A stretch of 64,000 nucleotides of DNA, taken from NCBI RefSeq assembly GCF_000153705.1, contig NZ_DS022272.1:873348-937347 (forward strand). Direction: 5' to 3'. How positions within the stretch are numbered: position 1 is the first letter of the stretch; every line of letters begins with the position of its first letter. The stretch is from Fulvimarina pelagi HTCC2506 (GTDB taxonomy: Bacteria > Pseudomonadota > Alphaproteobacteria > Rhizobiales > Rhizobiaceae). Below, in pieces: positions 59,577-64,000 of this stretch. Position numbers and translations under genes: made by a program. The notes below the pieces were generated by a model. It was given only the letters and a program-made list of their open reading frames with translations, was not told where the DNA came from and made no database searches.

Positions 59577-59608
59577 AAAAAGGCCGGGCATCGTCGTCCG
59601 GCCTTTTT
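59577..59608. terminator. Bidirectional intrinsic terminator
   Basis: AAAAAGGCCGG at 59577-59587 pairs with CCGGCCTTTTT at 59598-59608. The A-run on the left gives a T-run on the minus strand, so it can stop both the plus-strand gene at 58901 and the minus-strand lipoprotein gene at 59681. Confidence 0.9.
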
Positions 59609-59680
59609 CATTTACATCTTGGAGTTTGTTCGTGCCGCTCGTCCCTAGCGGAATGCGATAGTTGCGCGCCCGATCGCCGA

Positions 59681-60202
59681 TCAGGCGCCGGGGCCGTTGA
59701 TCACGGCCTTGGTGTCCCGGATCGTCTGCAGATTGTGCTTCAGAACGGTCGGCTGCTCGGCCATCGTGAAGGTCATCGGATCGCGCCCGAGGGCCGAGAC
59801 TTCCTGTTCGATAGCAGCACGTGTCGTATCGCAATTGGCGTAAGCAAGATTGGCCGCGACTGCCTCATCGAAAGCGTTCGGCGCTACCTTCATCGCTTCG
59901 TCGTAGTTGCAGAAAGCGTCCGCGCGCAGCGCCTGCTCGAAACCTTCGGAAATCGTGGTACCCATCTCAGCCTCGATCACGGCCCTGCGTGCGTTGTAAT
60001 TTTTCAGATAAGTCTGCGACATCGCGAGGCGACACTGGGCATAGACAAGTTCGCCGGGCTGAAGAAGCAGGCTCTTGCAGTGCGCGTCTTCCTGATATGC
60101 GTTGAGATCGATGGCTTTGACAACAGAGCCACCATCATCGCCGACGCAGCCGGCGAGGAGGCCGACAGACAGAACTGAAACCAGCGGTCCTAATACACGC
60201 AT
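59681..60202 (-). CDS. Predicted lipoprotein of unknown function
   Basis: A 173-residue protein with a lipoprotein signal: MRVLGPLVSVLSVGLLAGC, lipobox LLAGC with the lipid Cys at residue 19. The rest is mostly helical with three further Cys (DAHCKSLLL, VYAQCRLAM, DAFCNYDEAM) and a possible fourth (YANCDTTRA). No family is recognised. ATG 60202 is chosen because it starts the signal peptide; longer in-frame starts do not. Confidence 0.7.
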   Translation of the reverse strand: MRVLGPLVSVLSVGLLAGCVGDDGGSVVKAIDLNAYQEDAHCKSLLLQPGELVYAQCRLAMSQTYLKNYNARRAVIEAEMGTTISEGFEQALRADAFCNYDEAMKVAPNAFDEAVAANLAYANCDTTRAAIEQEVSALGRDPMTFTMAEQPTVLKHNLQTIRDTKAVINGPGA

Positions 60203-60496
60203 CGACTTATCGCTTCCCAGGTATATTCGAATTGAGCGAAATCGCTTTGCCAGCGCTTTCCGGAACCCGTTCAGGAGCTGCGTTGAGCCCACCGCTAGGT
60301 TATCGATCGCTTACAAAAGGCAGATGCTCAAAATTCGGCAAACCTATGACGAGTCGCTGGAAAGGTTGTAGGACGCCTCCACCGCCAATGTCGCTGTTGC
60401 GAAAACGCAAATCCATTCGACTGTCAGTAAGAGAACACTGATCGAAGGCCGTCGTTGCTTTTATTGTAGACGCGCAAACGTCTTCTCTGGCGCAAA

Positions 60497-61033
60497 CTAG
60501 TTGCCGGAGGGCGAATTCGGTGTGTCCTGCACCGCAGAAGAACCTGCGTTGCTTTCCGCCCCGTCGTCCGGCTGCGAATTGGCTTCGCCGTTCGCGGCAG
60601 GCGCCAGCTCGAGTTCTTCGGCTTCTGGCTGCTCGAATGTAGTCCGGACTGCTTCCAAGAGATCGTCGTTCACCGATTTTGCAGCACAGGTCCGCACCGC
60701 ACTGACAATTTCCTGCTGCTGCAGATCCGACTCCCGAACCGGACAGATTTTGCTAGCGAGGTCGGGTTCGACCGAGACCGTGAGCGGAATATCCGAGATG
60801 GCAATATCCAATTGTTCGGAGATACTCGTTCTAACGTCCCAGTCTCCGAGAGAAACGTCCACTTGATCGGATGCGATCGGATCCTCTTCGCTCGCTAGGG
60901 ACTGCGCGGGTTCGCTCAAGTCTTGCTCCGGGAGGGGAGTTACGGACTCGTCTTCCGACTGCGCAAACGCCGGATATGCGTGAACCCCGAGGGCCAGAAA
61001 GGAGGCTGTGAGGATGAGCCGGAGACGGTTCAT
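60497..61033 (-). CDS. Secreted acidic protein of unknown function
   Basis: The 178-residue protein starts with a signal peptide (MNRLRLILTASFLALGVHAYPAFA) and an acidic stretch. A core follows with two Cys (ASKICPVRESDLQQQEIVSA, AVRTCAAKSV), and the tail is rich in Glu, Ala, Ser and Asn. No family is recognised. AAGG lies about 10 nt before ATG 61033. It diverges from pncA, so the 168 bp between them should hold two promoters. Confidence 0.65.
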   Translation of the reverse strand: MNRLRLILTASFLALGVHAYPAFAQSEDESVTPLPEQDLSEPAQSLASEEDPIASDQVDVSLGDWDVRTSISEQLDIAISDIPLTVSVEPDLASKICPVRESDLQQQEIVSAVRTCAAKSVNDDLLEAVRTTFEQPEAEELELAPAANGEANSQPDDGAESNAGSSAVQDTPNSPSGN

Positions 61034-61200
61034 GGCGGTGACCTTCGCAAGACAGTGAATTGTGTTCATGCACCATGTTGGCGCTTGCTGGCGTTTCGCC
61101 AAGGGAAAGCGGACAAAAAGCCGTCGCACTGCATCGTATTGCCAGACCTAACTGTCGCGCGAAGTATCGCCAGTGGGACACAAGAAGGAGACGAACTCGG

Positions 61201-61833
61201 ATGATGGTAAACTTACCAACAGAGGCCGATGCCCTCGTCATCGTCGACCTGCAAAACGACTTTTGCGCCGGAGGCGCGCTTGCGGTTCCTGACGGCGACG
61301 CCGTTGTGCCGGTCGTCAACAAACTGGCGCGGCACTTCTCCATCGTCGTCCAAACGCAGGATTGGCACACACCAAGCCATGCGTCCTTCGCGAGCAGCCA
61401 CGGAAAACAGCCGTTCGAAACAATAGAGCTCTTCTATGGAAACCAAGTGCTCTGGCCTGATCACTGCGTCATGGGATCGAAGGGCGCGGGCTTCCATCCG
61501 AAGCTCGATGTTCCACAGGCCCAATTGATTGTACGCAAGGGTTTCCATCCGAAGGTCGACAGTTACTCAGCCTTCAGGGAGGCTGATCGGACGACCAAGA
61601 CTGGGCTCACCGGTTATCTGCGCGAACGCAGTGTGGAACGCCTTTTCGTCTGCGGCCTTGCTTATGATTTTTGCGTAAACTGGACCGCGCAGGACGGTCG
61701 CGAAGCGGGATTCGAAGTGTTTGTCGTAGAAGATGCCTGCCGTGCCATCGACATGAACGGATCGCGGGACACTGCGCGAGCCGTGATGGCAGAGGCGGGC
61801 TGCCGGTTCGTCGAAGCAGCCGCCATCGGGTGA
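61201..61833 (+). CDS. pncA: Nicotinamidase
   Basis: A 210-residue amidohydrolase converting nicotinamide to nicotinate for NAD salvage. The catalytic triad is visible: Asp in ALVIVDLQNDFCAGGAL, Lys in LIVRKGFHPKVDSYSAF and Cys in VCGLAYDFCVNWTA. Metal-binding residues are in VVQTQDWHTPSHASF. ATG 61201 or the next codon ATG 61204 begins the protein. A GGTGAGG inverted repeat overlaps the stop codon. Confidence 0.95.
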   Translation: MMVNLPTEADALVIVDLQNDFCAGGALAVPDGDAVVPVVNKLARHFSIVVQTQDWHTPSHASFASSHGKQPFETIELFYGNQVLWPDHCVMGSKGAGFHPKLDVPQAQLIVRKGFHPKVDSYSAFREADRTTKTGLTGYLRERSVERLFVCGLAYDFCVNWTAQDGREAGFEVFVVEDACRAIDMNGSRDTARAVMAEAGCRFVEAAAIG

Positions 61834-61866
61834 GGTGCAGGCCTCACCGGCATCTTAAAGGAAGCG

Positions 61867-62109
61867 TCACTCTTCCAAGTCACGCGGACCCTTCTTCAGA
61901 TCGTCGGTGTCTTCGTCCACCTCGACGGCGCGTGAAGGGCGGCGTTCCAATTCACCGCCCAGTTCGTCCGGACTTCCGGGACGATCGAAGTCGTTGTCTC
62001 GCGACGGCCTCGCTTTGGGCGCCTGCTTTCGAAACCCGAGATCCTGATCGCGGTCCTGAACGTCCGGCTGATTCTGTTGGTTGTCAAACTTCGTCGGTCC
62101 CTTGGTCAT
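61867..62109 (-). CDS. Small hydrophilic protein of unknown function
   Basis: An 80-residue, highly charged and probably disordered protein (MTKGPTKFDNQQNQPDVQDR at the start, ELERRPSRAVEVDEDTDDLK near the end), with no membrane segment and no Cys. AAGGAG lies 10 nt before ATG 62109. Base composition and codon use fit a real gene, but no family is recognised. It converges with pncA. Confidence 0.5.
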   Translation of the reverse strand: MTKGPTKFDNQQNQPDVQDRDQDLGFRKQAPKARPSRDNDFDRPGSPDELGGELERRPSRAVEVDEDTDDLKKGPRDLEE

Positions 62110-62327
62110 TCGCGTCATGCTCCTTGCCGGACAGATTTTGAACTCTTCGGCGCCTCAAGCTGATGCGCCATCTCCTGGGTTCAAAGGCCGATCTGCCGTT
62201 TCCCGTTCCGTCGACCCCGCTGGAAAGTCGAAAAGCGCGACGATGCGCGCGTCGTCCAGCCTCGGATTGCTTGTCCGAGCTTGGTTCTAAACCACATTGT
62301 GCGCAGGCAATCTCGAGGAGTTTCATC

Positions 62328-62741
62328 ATGGATACCCAGAGCGATCATCAGTTTCCGATTACACGGACAGACGAGGAATGGCGCGAGATGCTGACCCCGG
62401 AGCAGTATCAGGTGATGAGAAGGCACGGGACGGAGCGTCCGGGCAGTTGCGCACTGCTCTCCGAAAAGCGCGCCGGCACCTTTACCTGCGTTGGTTGTGG
62501 CCAACCACTTTTCGTGGCGAAGACAAAGTTCGAGAGCGGCACCGGCTGGCCAAGCTTCGACACGCCCGTCGATGGGGCAGTGGAAGAGAGTCGAGATACC
62601 AGCCACGGGATGGTGCGGACCGAGTGTCATTGCAGCCAGTGCGGCAGCCATCTCGGGCACGTCTTCCCGGACGGTCCGCCACCATCCGGTTTGCGCTACT
62701 GCATCAACGGCGTCGCGCTAAATTTCGAGCCGGCGGAGTAG
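62328..62741 (+). CDS. msrB: Peptide-methionine (R)-S-oxide reductase
   Basis: A 137-residue enzyme that reduces the R epimer of methionine sulfoxide in proteins. Zinc is held by two C-x-x-C pairs ([11 protein letters not shown] and [14 protein letters not shown]). The catalytic Cys is in [14 protein letters not shown], and [19 protein letters not shown] forms the substrate pocket. ATG 62328 follows GAGGAG by 9 nt. Followed by a terminator. Confidence 0.96.
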   Translation: MDTQSDHQFPITRTDEEWREMLTPEQYQVMRRHGTERPGSCALLSEKRAGTFTCVGCGQPLFVAKTKFESGTGWPSFDTPVDGAVEESRDTSHGMVRTECHCSQCGSHLGHVFPDGPPPSGLRYCINGVALNFEPAE

Positions 62742-62766
62742 CGGCAAAGGTCGATCTGAAAACGGA

Positions 62767-62800
62767 GAAGCCGGCGCGAGGAAACTCGGGCCGGCTTCTT
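62767..62800. terminator. Terminator between convergent msrB and L,D-transpeptidase genes
   Basis: GAAGCCGGC at 62767-62775 pairs with GCCGGCTTC at 62790-62798, followed by TT. It lies midway between two convergent stops and could serve both. Confidence 0.65.
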
Positions 62801-62821
62801 CATCTGACGAAGGATACGGAA

Positions 62822-63514
62822 TCAGACTGTAGCTGCACCGTCTTCGTAAGCGCCTCTGCGGACGATCACTCTGGTGCCGATCGGCACGCGGTCCTCCAGA
62901 TCGATCACGTCCTGATTCATCATGCGGATACAGCCTGAAGACATCGATCGGCCGACCGTATGGGGCTCGTTGGTACCGTGGATGCGGAAATGCGTGTCGC
63001 GGCCCCCGCGATAAAGATACAATGCGCGTGCACCGAGTGGATTGTTGAGGCCGCCGGGAACGCCGCCGGCGAACTGGCCGTAGCGGTCAGGGTCGCGACG
63101 AATCATGTTGTCGGTCGGCGTCCAGCCCGGCCAGTCTGCCTTGCGCTTGACCGTTGTGGTGCCTGAGAAGGCAAAGCCCTCCTTACCGACGCCGATGGCG
63201 TAGCGCCGGGCTATTCCGCCTTCCTCGACGAGGAACAGATAGTGATTTTCCGGATCGACGACGATGGTCCCCGGCTTTTCCTTGCCTGTCCAGAGCACCT
63301 CGCGCCGAACATTGCGGTCCATCAGGACCGATGCTGGAATGGCCGGAACGATCCGCCCGTTATCTTCAAACGAGCCATAGGTGCCGGAAAGACTTCCGTT
63401 GAAGGCGTAGCCCAAAATGCGGCTCGGTGCGCCGTCGAAGCTTGAGCAACCCGAGACGAGGAGTCCCGAAGAGAGAGCGATTGCGACGAATGCGCCGCGA
63501 GATTTGCTGTTCAT
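62822..63514 (-). CDS. L,D-transpeptidase family lipoprotein (YkuD domain)
   Basis: A 230-residue protein with a lipoprotein signal (AIALSSGLLVSGC) and one YkuD domain covering most of the rest. The active-site region is FRIHGTNEPHTVGRSMSSGC followed by IRM, so the catalytic Cys is present, with Ser replacing His in the common S-H-G-C. This variant is frequent in Rhizobiales, which carry many such enzymes for 3-3 peptidoglycan crosslinks and for attaching outer-membrane proteins. ATG 63514 is chosen; the in-frame GTG 63526 is less likely. Confidence 0.88.
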   Translation of the reverse strand: MNSKSRGAFVAIALSSGLLVSGCSSFDGAPSRILGYAFNGSLSGTYGSFEDNGRIVPAIPASVLMDRNVRREVLWTGKEKPGTIVVDPENHYLFLVEEGGIARRYAIGVGKEGFAFSGTTTVKRKADWPGWTPTDNMIRRDPDRYGQFAGGVPGGLNNPLGARALYLYRGGRDTHFRIHGTNEPHTVGRSMSSGCIRMMNQDVIDLEDRVPIGTRVIVRRGAYEDGAATV

Positions 63515-63749
63515 GGGGCTCACCACAAGGATATCTTCAGCCGGGTTCGGTCGCTTGGGTCAGAACCTGCTTAACGTTTCTCAACCCACGCGAAATTGCC
63601 AGATCATTCCGCGGCCTTTCGCCTTCAACACTGCGGAAGCCCAGCGCCCGTGGCAAGCTAAAGGGCAGCTACGGTGCAATCTCGTGTCGCTTTCGGATGA
63701 GCAATGTGACGATGCGGCAACAATAATGCCGATCTTCACGGGCGACGCT

Positions 63750-64000
63750 TTACTCCTGCGGATGCTCTTCAGCGACGCCCCGTCGCGTGTACTTGCGCTT
63801 GAAAAGACCGCCGTCGGCGATGTGGGCGCAAACGAGAGCTCCAGTGCTGAGTATGCAGAAGCCGATCAGCATCGGGACGATGGTGCCGTCGTAGAAATAT
63901 CCGATAATCGCCCCGAAGATGCCGCCTCCGAAAGTCTGCATGAAGCCGAGGACAGAGGAGGCTGTGCCGGCCACATGGCCGAGCGGATCCATAGCCAATG
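63750..64000 (-). CDS. MFS multidrug transporter, Bcr/CflA-like, C-terminal part only
   Basis: The reading enters from the right edge and gives about 83 residues: AMDPLGHVAGTASSVLGFMQ, FGGGIFGAIIGYFYDGTIVP, a last membrane helix, and a charged tail. The D-P-x-G-x-A-G-x-A-S-S motif is the helix-11 signature of Bcr/CflA-type drug exporters. The gene is cut by the window edge, so its start and substrate cannot be judged. Confidence 0.7.
   Translation of the reverse strand, partial: LAMDPLGHVAGTASSVLGFMQTFGGGIFGAIIGYFYDGTIVPMLIGFCILSTGALVCAHIADGGLFKRKYTRRGVAEEHPQE

Noticed and set aside
61829..61848. GGTGAGG inverted repeat over the pncA stop as a terminator
   Set aside because: The stem is only 7 bp, overlaps the stop codon and lacks a T-run; too weak to list as a feature.

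Overview
The window is chromosomal DNA from an alphaproteobacterium of the order Hyphomicrobiales (Rhizobiales). The evidence is the gene order erpA-dgt-argS-SPOR-nagZ-tatABC-serS-surE-pcm-nlpD-like-yajC-secDF-trmFO, an ExoR homologue next to ilvD, a PopZ-family gene between tolC and valS, fused SecDF, and TrmFO. An Aurantimonadaceae-like genus is a guess only. No plasmid origin, rRNA operon, intact insertion sequence or CRISPR array was seen.

Layout. Positions 1-4.6 kb look accessory: a broken tyrosine recombinase, an SRAP-family protein joined in frame to a zinc-ribbon-like ORF, and an AT-richer OafA-type acyltransferase with an SGNH domain. They lie on the 3' side of a tRNA-Cys gene. Positions 5-16 kb hold pcm, tolC, popZ, valS, a FadL-type porin, ilvD and exoR. 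Positions 16.3-31.3 kb carry erpA-xth (leftward) and a long rightward block from dgt to an NlpD-like factor. In that block the usual scpA-scpB pair is missing, and an orphan ABC ATPase sits between nagZ and tatA. Positions 31.3-41.3 kb hold a DUF815 ATPase, yajC, secDF, an Mth938-like gene, a squalene/phytoene-synthase-like gene, a DUF4153 membrane protein, trmFO and an MFS transporter.

The most striking locus is 41.4-41.86 kb on the minus strand. A 47-codon DUF1127 gene is followed by six consecutive stem-loops, arranged as two units of three. Each displays UCCUCCC, an anti-Shine-Dalgarno sequence, in its loop. This matches the logic of the alpha-r14/NfeR1 and CcsR (cuckoo) small RNAs, including their linkage to DUF1127 genes in Rhodobacter, but here it forms a six-hairpin tandem array.

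Positions 42.3-52 kb hold tRNA-Leu and the proteostasis series tig-(mscS)-clpP-clpX-lon-hupB, with a heat-shock-like promoter before clpP. Positions 52-64 kb hold envelope and central-metabolism genes: two L,D-transpeptidases, rplS, sdhC-sdhD-sdhA without sdhB next to it, three secreted proteins of unknown function, pncA, msrB, and a truncated Bcr/CflA-type transporter at the right edge.

All calls come from reading the sequence and remembered family knowledge. No database search was run.
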